Below, piece by piece: positions 11,078 to 21,800 of a stretch of DNA of 64,000 nt. Under the pieces are notes generated by a model. The model did no database searches, was not told where the DNA came from, and saw only the letters and a list, made by a program, of their open reading frames with translations. The stretch lies in the NCBI GenBank assembly GCA_963978545.1, contig OZ021729.1:86098670-86162669 (forward strand). Direction: 5' to 3'. The first letter of the stretch is position 1; every line of letters begins with the position of its first letter. Origin of the DNA: Linyphia triangularis. Taxonomy: Eukaryota > Arthropoda > Arachnida > Araneae > Linyphiidae. The position numbers were made by a program, and so were the translations under genes.

Positions 11078-11783
11078 GGCGTCTTCTCACTTTAGGCACC
11101 TCGAAAATAGGCTATTTTCGCGATTTTTTTTTCGAGGATTTTTGCAAACAATTATGGGATAAAATGGATCCTATATAATAAACACATCTTTCAAGTACAA
11201 GACATTTTTATTTTTTTATTTTTTTGAACAATTATTATAATAAAACAGTAGCATCGAAAAACCCGTGTAGAAATGTAATGTTCGTGGCTTGCTGATGAAA
11301 TTTCGGAAAATATCCGGCCGATTGTCATGAAATTTGAACGACATATTCTTCATAGTTATGGCTATAGCGCATATCATCAGATTTTTGATATTCGCGAAAA
11401 TAACAAAATGGTGCACGTTTTTCGAAAAAGTAAAAAAAAAAAAAAAAACGCGTTTTTTGCAGTTTTTTGTAAAAAAAAAATACTTCAAATCAAAACTTCA
11501 AAAATCTGATGATATGCGCTATAGCCATAACTATGAAGAATATGTCATTCAAATTTCATGACAATCGGCCGGATAGTTTCCTAAATTTCATCAACAAGCC
11601 ACGAACATTACATTTCTACACGGGTTTTTTGATGCTACTGTTTTATTACAATAATTGTTCAAACAAATAAAAAGATGTGCTTATTATATAGGATCCATTT
11701 TATCCCATAATTGTTTGCAAATATCCTCGAAAAAAAATCGCGAAAATAGCCTATTTTCGTGGTGCCTAAAGTGAGAGGACGCC
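11078..11783. mobile_element. Palindromic piggyBac-like MITE, 706 bp
   Basis: TTAA flanks both sides (11074-11077 and 11784-11787), the piggyBac target signature. The left end is 'ggcgtcttctcactttagg' and the right end its reverse complement with one mismatch. The inverted similarity continues almost to the centre, about 330 bp per arm, meeting in an A-rich middle near 11430-11480. Short frames in it are by-products of the palindrome. It is inserted within or at the edge of an R-I copy. Confidence 0.8.
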
Positions 11784-11999
11784 TTAAGGCACCGAAAAGG
11801 GGTCGAAACTTTCAAACACTACGAGGAATATCCAAATGTCCCACTTCCAATATAGCCACAACTTCGCGATTTCGAACCAAGAGCTAACATAAACAAAGTA
11901 AACTATCTCGATTAACTACATTTTCAACGATTGAAATGAGTCTAGAAGTTCCAAACGACGGATATTTAAATTTCTCACTTTTAATAAAGTCACATCTCT

Positions 12000-12171
12000 T
12001 AGGGCTCATCTGATGGCTGTGTGGTCACGCATGCCAAAGGAACCGGGTTCGAATCCCGGATTAGGCATGGATAATCGTTGTGGTTCGGAATCCACTTTAA
12101 GCTGTAGGTCCTAGCCTGATTAGCCGTCATTGTGCATAAAAATAAGTCGTTGAGCGTATAAAACAACCAAC
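12000..12171 (+). mobile_element. tRNA-derived SINE family B, copy 1
   Basis: The head resembles a tRNA gene with an intact RNA polymerase III B box 'ggttcgaatcc' near 12047-12057 and an A-box-like 'tggctgtgtggtcacgc'. The tail ends 'aaaacaaccaacc'. A 9-bp direct repeat 'cacatctct' flanks it (11991-11999 and 12172-12180), indicating target-primed insertion. It lies inside R-I. It is not a functional tRNA gene, as no acceptor stem pairs. Confidence 0.8.
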
Positions 12172-12469
12172 CACATCTCTGATAATTAGAATCAAGAGCA
12201 AGCACAGTTAGATACGCTATTCCTACTTCGATTAACTAATTTTAAGAGTTCGAAAAGGATTCTAAACGTTCCATTCGCGAAATATTCCGATGTTCCACTT
12301 CCAATATAGTCCCACAATTATAAAATTTGGAGCAAATATATATCAACAAAAGGAAAGCAAAGAAAATGCAAGGTATTCTGAATTTGATGAACCAATTAGC
12401 AAGGGTCAAAACAGGATCAAACGTCCGAAATGTGGAATGCGTGAATGTCTAAATCGTTGTTAGGAACCG

Positions 12470-12898
12470 GGTCTCGATCGGGGGACCTTTGGTTCTCGAG
12501 CCGCTTATTTTACCTCTGTGCAAAAAATAATACTCCAGCGCACAGAAACTTTACCTGTTATTTAAGCACGAGACCGCCACATAGCCCCTTCCCAGTGAGT
12601 CGCGAAGAGACTAACGATTGAGTTGCCTGTGCGGGCAGTGAGTCGCCCGATTGCCGTTGAGTCGCCGAAAATGCCATTATAATCGAGTGGAAATCGTGCA
12701 GTATTTCAGAAGGTGCCGATAGATGGCAGTATAATTCAATTGTCCGATGTCACCAATAGAGCGTAGTTGGCTTTCTGCGGGAACCGGGTCTCGATTGGAT
12801 GACCTTCTGTTCTCGAGCCGCTTGCTTTGCCTCTGTGCAAAAGAGTACTCCAGTGCACAGAAGTTTTTATCTGTTATTTAAACAAGAGACCGCCACAT
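12470..12898 (+). repeat. Pair of about 110-120-bp direct repeats (possible miniature LTR element)
   Basis: Two similar blocks, about 12470-12577 and 12779-12898, both carry 'ggaaccgggtctcgat', 'ttctcgagccgctt', 'cctctgtgcaaaa' and end 'gagaccgccaca'. About 200 bp of unrelated sequence with repeated 'gagtcgcc' separates them. The blocks start with TG and end with CA, like miniature LTRs (TRIM). However, I see no primer-binding site, purine tract or matching target duplication, so two independent copies of a short repeat are also possible. Confidence 0.4.
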
Positions 12899-12977
12899 GT
12901 ATTTTGAATGCTTAAATGAGCGTGCTAAGATTTTGTTGCGAAGCACCGGTATTCAGCTAGTTAGTTATAAAATTCAA

Positions 12978-13575
12978 ACACTAGGGGTGTGGAACATTGC
13001 ACAACTTTAGATTTTGGTGATATACCTTTCGATAATTGTTATATTTTTCTATCTTATAAGTGAAACTGAGGAGAGGAGAAAAAATGATCATTGATGAGCT
13101 ATGCTCAAGGAAAGACGAGTTTTCTCTCTCTCTCTCGCTCTCTGTTGAAGGCATTCGTTTTTCAACTTTTTACGCCATTAAAACATTTCTACGGGAATTT
13201 CGGAGGTGGGAATGGTTTAGAACACCTTAAGCGGTAACCACAGCGATTTTGATCAAAATCGTTAGATCCGTTTTTAACAATCATTGAAAAACATGATTTT
13301 TTTCAATGGCAGCTATGTGCATGCGCGATTTGGACGAAAACCTTAATGGTAGGTCTCATGATTACCACTAACCCGCACATCAAATTTGAACATCTTAGGT
13401 CAATTTGTTCGGGAGTTATGCTGACCACCGACACACACACAGAGACATTTTTTCTAGACAACTATTTTGAAATCATGAAGTTCTAAAACGTGGAGAAATG
13501 CAAAAAAAAAAAAAAAATGATTTTATTTTACCGAATGCTATACTTTCACTACCCTATGTATACATATGGGTAATT
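12978..13575 (-). repeat. Interspersed repeat R-II, reverse copy
   Basis: On the minus strand it opens with the palindromic 'tacccatatgtatacatagg' and ends with 'aatgttccacacccctag'. Internal marks shared with the copies at 31091 and 41143 are 'ggtcagcataactcccgaac', 'aaattgacctaagatgttc' and 'cctaccattaaggttttcg'. It abuts the R-I copy. No reading frame was recognised. Confidence 0.65.
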
Positions 13576-13842
13576 AAAAGTAACAAATGAACATTTCGTG
13601 TGTAATAATGCTTCTATAAATATTTCAGTACTAATCAGAGAAAATTTCAAGGAAGTGTTTAACCACCATCATATTTAATTTCTCTAATTATGAAGATTAA
13701 ATTATTTGCATAATTAATTCGACGCTTCCTTCAAATTTATTAGGATTGTTGGGGAACAGATTTTTTTTTTATTTATTTGGTTTGGTTGATTTAATTTTAT
13801 TTTCTAATTTTTCATATGTAAAATTATATATTAAAAAATTAG

Positions 13843-14140
13843 GGGTGTGGAACATCACTCAACTTTCAATCACACCATAATATTGGTAATCACATTGAAA
13901 TTTATGGCGCTATGTACCGTTTTCATATTTTCACTCATTTAGATAAAAAAATGGCCAGTTTGGCGATATTTTTGGCGACAATTTTTACGTTGGCAAAAAA
14001 GTAAATTTTTACAACAAAACACAGGACGCATACAGTGTTTCGTGCCCTTTTTTTTTGTCGACTATTTCTCCTCTTCCAATTACTATATGAAAACACGAAA
14101 CTATTTGTGAACAAATGTAATTATTTTTTGTAATAATTCT
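13843..14140 (-). repeat. R-II 3' fragment, reverse
   Basis: It opens 'aggggtgtggaacatcac', matching the inverse of the R-II 3' end, and carries 'agtttggcgatatttttggc' like the other copies before similarity fades. It is an old or partial copy. Confidence 0.5.
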
Positions 14141-14154
14141 AACACCGACTAACT

Positions 14155-15075
14155 CGATGGAAGGTTCAGTGATGCGTAAGCATAAGTTTCACTTACTAAA
14201 AATAGCAAAAACTAATTACTATGTAAGCCATTAATATTAATCCTTTTCACTCGTATGTCCCCGTACAGGGGACATCGCATCTGTATTGGGCAAACTGTGA
14301 TAACTTAGAAATATTTCGAACAGAAATGTTTGGGTTAAGTTGATTTGCTTTGATGGAGGTGCTGGCATTACGTTCCGCCCCTAAATATTGTTTATATAGT
14401 TTGTTCACATTATTATACATTTCTTAGATTTTTAACCTTTTGCATTCCGAACCATTCTGGACGGCTACTAGCAGCTCAGCCCTAGTGTTGCCCATGCGCC
14501 AGTAAATTTCAACAAACCCAACCATCGACAAACTCTCCTTATCGCTCCTTTCAAGTGGTGCAGAAAAGTGCTCGGACCGTCGTGAACCAACACTTATCAC
14601 GTTCTCTTTTGACACAAAATCCCGCTGAAATGTTTTTTTTTATACATCTTGGTAATTTTACCATATTTTGATTTGATTTCTTGTGTTATTTCAAGAGAAA
14701 ACTTCAGGAAAACATGTATTTTTCAAAAAAGTTGAATTGGAAAAAGTTAGTTCTTCGTAATCACTAATAAACTTTAACATATAAACATATGTACTTAAGT
14801 ATTCTTAGTAGTTTCAATAAATTATTTTAACACGTTGAAAAATAAAATATTATGTTGCCACATTCCCCTCCTAGGTAAAGGGGTGTATTCAGGGGCTGCA
14901 TTTTAAAAATTTTGATTTAAGGATGGTAAACCTTCTAGTTAAATTGGAATACATTTCGATCAAAAAAATTCATCTTGATTGAACACGAAAAAAAAAAATC
15001 CGAGTTATTTGCTAACTTTCTAAAGCATAATTACGAGTGCAAAGGGTTAAAACCGCCTCCCCTGTCAAGAAATAA
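14155..15075 (+). repeat. R-I fragment split by a piggyBac-like MITE
   Basis: The left part 'aaggttcagtgatgcgtaag' and the right part 'cctgtcaagaaataaa' are contiguous in R-I copy 1 at about 1465-1560. Here they are separated by the TTAA-flanked element at 14241-15046, which shows the MITE arrived after R-I. Confidence 0.6.
14241..15046. mobile_element. piggyBac-like MITE, 806 bp
   Basis: TTAA flanks both sides (14237-14240 and 15047-15050). The inverted ends are 'tccttttcactcgta' and 'tacgagtgcaaaggg', the 'CCYTTTGCACTCG' type of terminus known from piggyBac-derived elements. The interior has no transposase. A minus-strand open frame at 14424-14615 is unsupported by any domain. Confidence 0.75.
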
Positions 15076-15360
15076 ATTTTCTTAACTTTTAAAGCGTAGC
15101 TATGATTTTTGGAACAGTTCATATTCACTGAATACACTTTATATTTCATTGAATTTTTCGGACGTTCTCGAATATAAAATTTAGCAATGGGACCTACTTT
15201 GAAAAATTACTACGCAAAAATGTTTTATTCTGTAGTTGGCGAGAAATCGCTGGTGTCTCATAAGTTTCGGGGCTCTACAATATTCATCTTTACAAAGCCG
15301 CTTTAAAAAGTTGTGTGTTAGGAAAAAACGCCGCATTAGATATTTACGATATTTACTTAC

Positions 15361-15435
15361 TTGAGTCGTCGTTTTCCTGCTTGGTTTTTCTTGCTGAACA
15401 CCTGTTTGTTTTGAATCGCGGGAGCCGCCCATCAC
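15361..15435 (-). CDS. Candidate first coding exon, minus strand (unrecognised protein)
   Basis: On the minus strand, ATG at 15435 opens a 25-codon stretch 'MMGGSRDSKQTGVQQEK...' rich in Lys, Arg, Thr and Gln. It ends exactly at a consensus donor, 'actcaa|gtaagt', in phase 0. The segment is more GC-rich than its surroundings. I recognise no protein family. A downstream exon would have to lie below 15300, across several transposons, and I did not find one. It may be chance or a transposon exon. Confidence 0.25.
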
Positions 15436-15715
15436 AATAATTGATTCACTTCACTTCGATATCCCGAACCAGTTAGTTTGGTTTACTTGATTCAATTCAG
15501 GCGTTTATTGAATTTTGTTTTATTAATTTTTATTTTCTTCAAGACATTGTTCATACAAGTTTGTAACCTGTGTAATTTGGACTTGAAAATGTACCTGTTT
15601 TTAAAAAATTTAATTGACTGTCACAGCTTTGAAAAGTATGCCCTATCCTAATATGTGGTCGCATGTACTCTTCTTTAGTGCGAACATCTGCTTAGCCTTC
15701 TTCTCCCCCTACACG

Positions 15716-16146
15716 CAGGGCCTGATCATGACAATTTGGGGCACAAGGTCCGGACACATTCGGGGGCCCCTTTTTTCAAACGCGTGATCACAATACAAAT
15801 CCCAATATCTTCAGTATTATTCACAACTTCAGAGTCGACATTTGCTGATCTCCCAATAAATTCATCAAGATTTCCTTTCATTTTTTTTTCTCTATGTTTA
15901 AAAAAAAGCTTGTTTTTTTACGTATTTAAATAATGGTTTGGTTTGTTTGAATAAATATACTCTGGGATACTAACGATGGTTCAAGATCAATACAAAAAGA
16001 TTTTTATAAAAATATATTTTTATGAATAAAAGATATTCACATAGCTTTATTGAGACAAAAGTGTAAGTTTACATTCAATTTCTGGGCTCCTAAAATCATG
16101 GGCCCAAGGCCTGGGCCTTGTGGGCCTAGGCGATGATCAGGGCCTG
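15716..16146. mobile_element. hAT MITE, 431 bp
   Basis: The inverted ends are 'cagggcctgatcat' and 'atgatcagggcctg'. A perfect 8-bp direct repeat 'cctacacg' flanks it (15708-15715 and 16147-16154). GC-rich subterminal sequence ('gggcccaaggcctgggcc') surrounds an AT-rich core. There is no transposase. Confidence 0.85.
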
Positions 16147-16438
16147 CCTACACGTTCCAGTGCCTCTTTTTCAATCTTATTTCCGACTGGAAACTATCTG
16201 AGATGAAGTAGTGATGGGCAACCCCTCATGCAAGCGCTACAGAGTTTATTTACGATCTAAGATGTGTTCATTCTCTCGGATGGAGTATGAAATACCTTTT
16301 GGTTATTTCTAATGCTAGGTTTCGTTTTATAAATCTTTAATTATTATGCTTTAATAAGTATAGCTTTTATTTAAACCTAAATTTTTAATAGTCTTTCTTA
16401 TTTCAATTATCACCGATCCCGTCATGAGTTACGTCCGG

Positions 16439-16575
16439 TTGGTTGGTTGTTTTCAGATTATCCGTCAGCAACACGAGGGCTATAATGCGCCGAAACATTC
16501 GTCATTAGACAAGCCAACATACATTTACAAACACCCAACACGGGACTCTGAACCCTCAACCTCGCGGTCTAGAAG
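16439..16575 (-). mobile_element. SINE family A, 5'-truncated copy
   Basis: This is a minus-oriented copy. It keeps the tail ('ggttggttgttttcag' read on +) and the middle, and has lost the A-box half of the tRNA head. A 12-bp target duplication 'agttacgtycgg' flanks it (16427-16438 and 16576-16587, one mismatch). The 5' truncation and long duplication fit LINE-driven insertion. Confidence 0.85.
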
Positions 16576-16845
16576 AGTTACGTTCGGAATTAGTCCGATA
16601 AGTTTTCCACTGCAATTCTAAGACTTGCAATTTCTACAGCGTTAATAGAATCCGTCTTCATATCAGAACCGAAGTTGAATGCGACAGCTAAAATTTTAAT
16701 AACAGAATTATTAGTTTACATACCTTAAACATCGATTGAGATAAATACAAAAGGATTATTCCATAAAAATAAGAATGTGCGAATCACAAAAGTAACGAGA
16801 CACTTAAAAAAACCCTAATGTATATTACTGTAGTAAAATAAAGTA

Positions 16846-17294
16846 CAGTAACCGTCCCTCCTTTATCCGGAACTCTCTGTTAACCGGCAATCATTTAGTC
16901 GACATCAAAAATCTGCCAAATGAGTGATAAATCATTTGTTCCTTTTTAAACCGTAATCTTTTCCCTCGCTCTAAAGTTACATAGTAATGATGAGGCGTTT
17001 GACTGTTTTTCTAAAGAACTGACATGGTTAGAGCAACCTTCGGATGCAGATCAAACCTGAACTATTGCCTTCAAAAAGACTCCGGGATAGAGCAGCGAAA
17101 CAAAAATTATCAAGATTATTGCAACAAAAACTCATTTCCAACAATTATGTCATAAAAAAACATCAAAAGTCCTGTATACAATAAACGAAAATCATTTACT
17201 TTTTATTGTTTTTTACAACTCTCTTTTATCCGAAATTTTCGCTTAACCGACCTACCTTTGGTCAGAATTAGGTCGGTTAATCGAGATTCTAATG
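16846..17294 (+). mobile_element. Internally deleted Tigger/pogo-like element
   Basis: The ends are 'cagtaaccgtccctcc' and 'cgattctaatg'-type sequence, flanked by TA on both sides (16844-16845 and 17295-17296). Inside, about 16989-17158 decodes in two frames to the C-terminal part of a Tigger-type transposase. It reads 'DEAFDCFSKELTWLEQ', then after a one-base shift 'LLPSKRLRDRAAKQKLS'. The DNA-binding and DDE parts are missing, so this is a dead deletion derivative. Confidence 0.65.
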
Positions 17295-17449
17295 TATTCT
17301 GGGCGTGCAATTTCAATAATTTTTAATTGCATTTCATCTCATTTTACTGACACTTAGAACTTTAGTGGATGTACGCTCAATGACCTATTTATGTGTAAAA
17401 TAATAGTGAATCAAACCAGCAGCTACAGTGTGAATTCCGAACCACAGCG

Positions 17450-17629
17450 GCCGACCAAACGGTATAGTGGTTAGCGTGCTAGCTTCTAGACCGCGAGGTT
17501 GCGGGTTCGAGTCCAGTGTAAGGCATGGGTGCTTGTAAATGTGTGTTGGCTTGTAAAATGACGAATGTTTCGACGCATTATAGCCCTCGTGTTGCTGACG
17601 GAGGCTAGATAATCTGAAAACAACTAACC
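17450..17629 (+). mobile_element. SINE family A, full-length copy
   Basis: It is 180 bp with a polymerase III A box ('tagtggttagcg') and an uninterrupted B box ('ggttcgagtcc'); most other copies have an extra C in the B box. The tail is 'ctgaaaacaactaacc'. An 11-bp or longer target duplication 'gaaccacagcg' flanks it (17439-17449 and 17630-17640). Confidence 0.9.
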
Positions 17630-17826
17630 GAACCACAGCGAACTCCCATTCCTAAACCAAGGATTCGATACCAGCATGCTTGGATTGCGAGGCAAGAACG
17701 CTAACAACATAAGCGAGTCTTAGAATTTAGTTACCAATTTTAAGTGATTTTAGCATTAGTGTTGTTACTTTATCCTTTCTATTGAGAATTCTCTTAGTTC
17801 TTGTAAATAACGAGAGGCGGTTCCAT

Positions 17827-17867
17827 GGGGGGGGGGGGGCTAAGGGGGCTATAGCCCCCCCCCCCCC
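17827..17867. repeat. G-tract/C-tract palindrome in the hAT terminus
   Basis: Thirteen G are followed by 'ctaagggggctatag' and thirteen C, flanked by 'cat'/'atg', so the strand can fold on itself. It lies just inside the left terminus of the large hAT. A further C15 run is at 18024-18038. Confidence 0.8.
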
Positions 17868-18878
17868 ATGAGGGTGAAACTTACACTGGATAAAATGGTT
17901 TTCATAACAACCCTGCCCCCTTCCCCCTCACCTAAGATTTTAGATTTTTTTTTTTTTAAATGTATTTCTAGATACAAATATTTAAGAAAAAGTTTAATTT
18001 CCGGTCAGAAAATTTCATTTTTGCCCCCCCCCCCCCCCTAGAATTATATGAAATGACGCGTCTGCCTTTCTCCCCCCAATTCTCCGTAAAAAGTAAAAGA
18101 ATGTCGTAGTTTTCGACGTTTGGTCCAAGTGCCCTGTTAATAGGTAACCAAAGTACCCATAGACTAAGAATAAATTAACTAGATCAAGTATGTATGGCAA
18201 AACCTAGTAATACGAACAGCGCGGTCACGTGACGACAGCCTTCAAAACGGAACTGGAGAAAAATTCTTTCATTTACTTCAAGGTTAAACAATTGAAAGCT
18301 GAAGACTATTTTCTTGAATGCCGAAAAAATGCCAGAATACTATATACTGGATTTGGATGCAAAATTGATTTTGAAATAGGGGATTCAATAACCTTTCACA
18401 GTCATGTCATTTTTTAAAAATTATCTTAATAATTTTTTTTTTTTTAAGACTTATAAAAGTTAGTTTGTATTTTGCTTTCTGACATAGCTGCCTTTAATTG
18501 GTAATAATGGTCTTTATCATTTACTTACTTCTGAAAATTGTAATTGATAATGAAATGAAAATGAAAGTCTAGACTAATGTTTTATAATATTTTAAAAAGG
18601 GTAGAAATGGTTTTTAAAAGGCATTGCAATTAGTCACGTCACGTGTTCCGTCTTGGTAACACCCTCTCTTAATAACAGATATTGGAGCGTCCTGTTTATT
18701 TTATTATTCGTTTATGAAAGTACCAAACGGTACCAAACAGGTTTTAAAACTAGTTCAGAAGACATTCCAGAACATCCTTGTTCTTCCTATTGTATTGTGT
18801 GTCTTTGACTCGTACCAGCCTGGAATTTTTACTGGTCTCCCTATACCAGTTTATAGTTGTGCATAGTACGCTATCAAA

Positions 18879-21800
18879 ATGAAGCGACATTTAACCGATT
18901 ATTTCGGGAAAAAAGAGAGCAGCGCTAAAAGCCATTGTAAAGAGCTAGATGTTGGAAATTTGGAATCGGAGAAGTCAGAAAGTGCGATAAAAGCCTATGA
19001 TCCTGGCAAGATAAATCTTCCGGTAAGCTTTATACATAAATATTTATTTTTATGTGTCGTTCAGTTCCAAAGGCAGACAATTGCAGTTTTTCGAAAAATG
19101 CATTTTTGAATTTTTTTGCAAGTAATTTAATTGTACATGCAAGTAATTTAATATATAGGATAATAAAAACAAAAACGATATCTATTATACTCTGTTACAA
19201 AAAAAAAAATTACGCATATACTCGTAGTGATTATCAAATTAATCAATTTCTATATTTATATATAGGATACATATGAAAAATCACATGATCCCTGTGATAT
19301 AGGAAGAGCCGTGAAAGAAGTTTTAACAGATGATGAGAAACTAAAATTACTAAAAAATACTTGGATACCTCCAACAACATTTCCTTTTCCAGAACTAGTA
19401 GAAGGGAAGCAGAAACGGAAATTTAATCATGATTGGCTCAAAAAATACAAGTGGCTAGCATATAGCCAAATGCTAGGCGGTGGACTTTGCACCCAATGCG
19501 TTCTCTTAGCTCCTTCAGGTGCTGGTATCGGATCTCAGGTAAAATATTTGATTTTCTTTTCTTATGCATTTCATTGTAACTTGTGTGATATTTTCATTTG
19601 TATGAAATGTTTAATGTTTTAACGATTATATCAACAACCAACTGACTGGTCGTTATCGTCGAATATTGTTCCTTAGATATTAAAAAAAAATTAGTTATAA
19701 TTAAAAATAAATGATTTAAGATTAATTTAAGAATAAAAATTTCAAATGCATTTCTGACTTTAATATTTCAAAACTTCAATAATTGTTTTTTTAATACTTT
19801 AAAAAGTTTTGGCCTAAATTCGCCCAATTTATATTGAAATTATTAAAATTTTGACTCCATATTTTATTTTATTACTCTTGAAGTTGTCAATAAAAATTAA
19901 CGAAATTGTAAGTGACCCGTAAATAATGTACAAAATTTATGGAACATTTTGTGTAATACTATTTTGAAAGTGTAAAGGTACTGTGTAACAGCAAAACTGG
20001 CCAGCTCCACAATTTTGCGAAACGCGTTCTTTGGAATTTTTGCTGAAGGGTTACCTATATTGTCGGCATTTTGAGAAATCAAGTTAATACTAATGCGAAA
20101 CAAATCAATTTAAACTTTCAACTTTTAAATCTTTATTAAAATCCTTTTTTTATACTACTAAACCGGGTGCTTTACTTTAACGACCGAAATGTTCAATTAG
20201 CTAGAAAAACTATGTATCCTAAAATATGTATAAATATAAATTTAACAAGCGTGTACATTTTTTAGGCTCTCAAAACACTGGTAAAAGAGCCGTTAGTCAA
20301 ATATAAAAAAGCCACCGAAGATCTACGTAAGCACGAAAATACTAAGTACCACAAATTCTCCATGGAAAAAGCAGTAGAATTTACAAAAGTAATGGAATCA
20401 AGCAAGAAAAGCATTGACGTTGTTTTAGATTCCGAAACATCGGCCATTATTGAGGATAATCGAAAACGATTGAGGCCTATAGTAAAAACTATAGTATTTT
20501 GTGCTAGGAACAATTTGCCCTTAAGAGGACATCGTGATCATGGTTTGATTTCACAATTAAAAGAAGAAAGTAACGAGGATCTTCTGGTTGGAAAGCATGG
20601 AGTTTTCCAAAGCCTTTTGGCTTTTCGTGTGGATGCTGGGGACGAAGACCTCAAGCGACATTTCGCAATTTGCAGGCGTAACAGTGCAATGATTAGCAAC
20701 ACAGTCCAAAATGAAGTTATAGACTGTATCGGAGAAACTTTTCGTTCTTCAATATCAGAAGATGTTAAAAGATCAAAATTTTTCAGTATAATGTGCGATG
20801 AAACAACAGATGTCAGCACCAAGGAACAGATGACATTTTGTGTTAGGTACATATAGATACCCAATCTTTCGTTACCAAAGAAGAATTGGTTGGTTTTACA
20901 GAAATGACAGAGACAACTGGTGTTACTATAAAAGAAGCAATCGATAAAGAGTTGGATGCCTTGGGCTTAACAAAAGAACACCTTTGCGGCCAAGGGTATG
21001 ATGGGGGTTCTAACATGGCTGGAAAGTTTAAAGGAGCCCTGATATCAAACGAGCAACCCATGGCTATTTACAGTCACTGTTTCAGCCACTCCTTGAATTT
21101 GGTTATTTCAAAATCGTGTGACATTCCTTCCATACGAAACATGTTAGGAACCGTAGGAGCGGTAACAACTTTTCTTTCTGCTTCTGCTTTACGCAAAAAT
21201 GTTCTAGAGCAGCGTTCGCCACTAACTTATAGAGACGGGCCGCATGACTTATGTTGGAACTTTCCGCGGGCCTCAGATGTATACCGAATACGCCATTGAA
21301 TATATTGCTTTATTACATATGTTCAATGATATAAATGTGATAATTACTAAAGATTCAACTATATAAAACAATTTTGAAAAAAGAAACAATAATTTAACTT
21401 TTTTTATATTAATAAAATAACAATTGATATTTGATTCTTGTTTCAAATAATTAAAAAAATAATTTTCCTTACATCGTAAATCAAAGTCATAAAAGAAGTT
21501 AATCTTTAGTGACAATATTACAATGTGACTTGACATAAACTCATAATCAATAAAGGTATTTAAACCATATTCCTAAATATTCCATTTAAATCGTTGTTAA
21601 TTGTGAGACGATGACGGTCGCTCCTCTTTTTACTATCTACTTTGCTTTTAAAACTAGTCTTCGAAGCCATTATTGCACTGGAGTCATAGAGATCGCGATA
21701 CTTCTTTTCACATCAAAACAAAAGAGGCCAGTATGCATTAAAACCTCCAAATCCTGCACATCACATTCAGAAAAGCAGAAATTGAATATGTGCCATTCAC

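Larger units (their letters stand above)
11788..12962 (-). repeat. Interspersed repeat R-I, reverse copy with nested insertions
   Basis: Read on the minus strand it starts with 'ctagctgaataccggtgc' (at 12962), the R-I opening. It continues into a degenerate form of the 148-bp unit seen at 37800-38755; for example the phrase 'gaaaaggggtcgaaac' is the inverse of the unit's 'accccttttcgacccc'. It is interrupted by a family B SINE (12000-12171) and by a pair of direct repeats (12470-12898). The piggyBac-like palindrome abuts its other end. Confidence 0.6.

Noticed and set aside
11327..11561. Small ORFs on both strands at 11216-11561
   Set aside because: They mirror each other because the sequence is the middle of a palindrome, and they encode only Lys/Phe-rich runs.
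12001..12070. A functional tRNA gene
   Set aside because: A and B boxes are present, but the acceptor stem does not pair, the unit continues into a SINE body, and it is flanked by a target duplication.
14424..14615. 63-codon minus-strand frame in the piggyBac-like MITE
   Set aside because: No piggyBac transposase motif; its boundaries fall inside a non-autonomous element.
17450..17525. tRNA gene at the head of SINE family A
   Set aside because: Eleven copies with bodies, tails and target duplications show that it is a SINE promoter, not a tRNA gene.
21210..21299. Continuation of the transposase protein into 21210-21299
   Set aside because: After codon 21207-21209 the reading is inside the nested hAT; similarity to the family stops exactly at its terminus.
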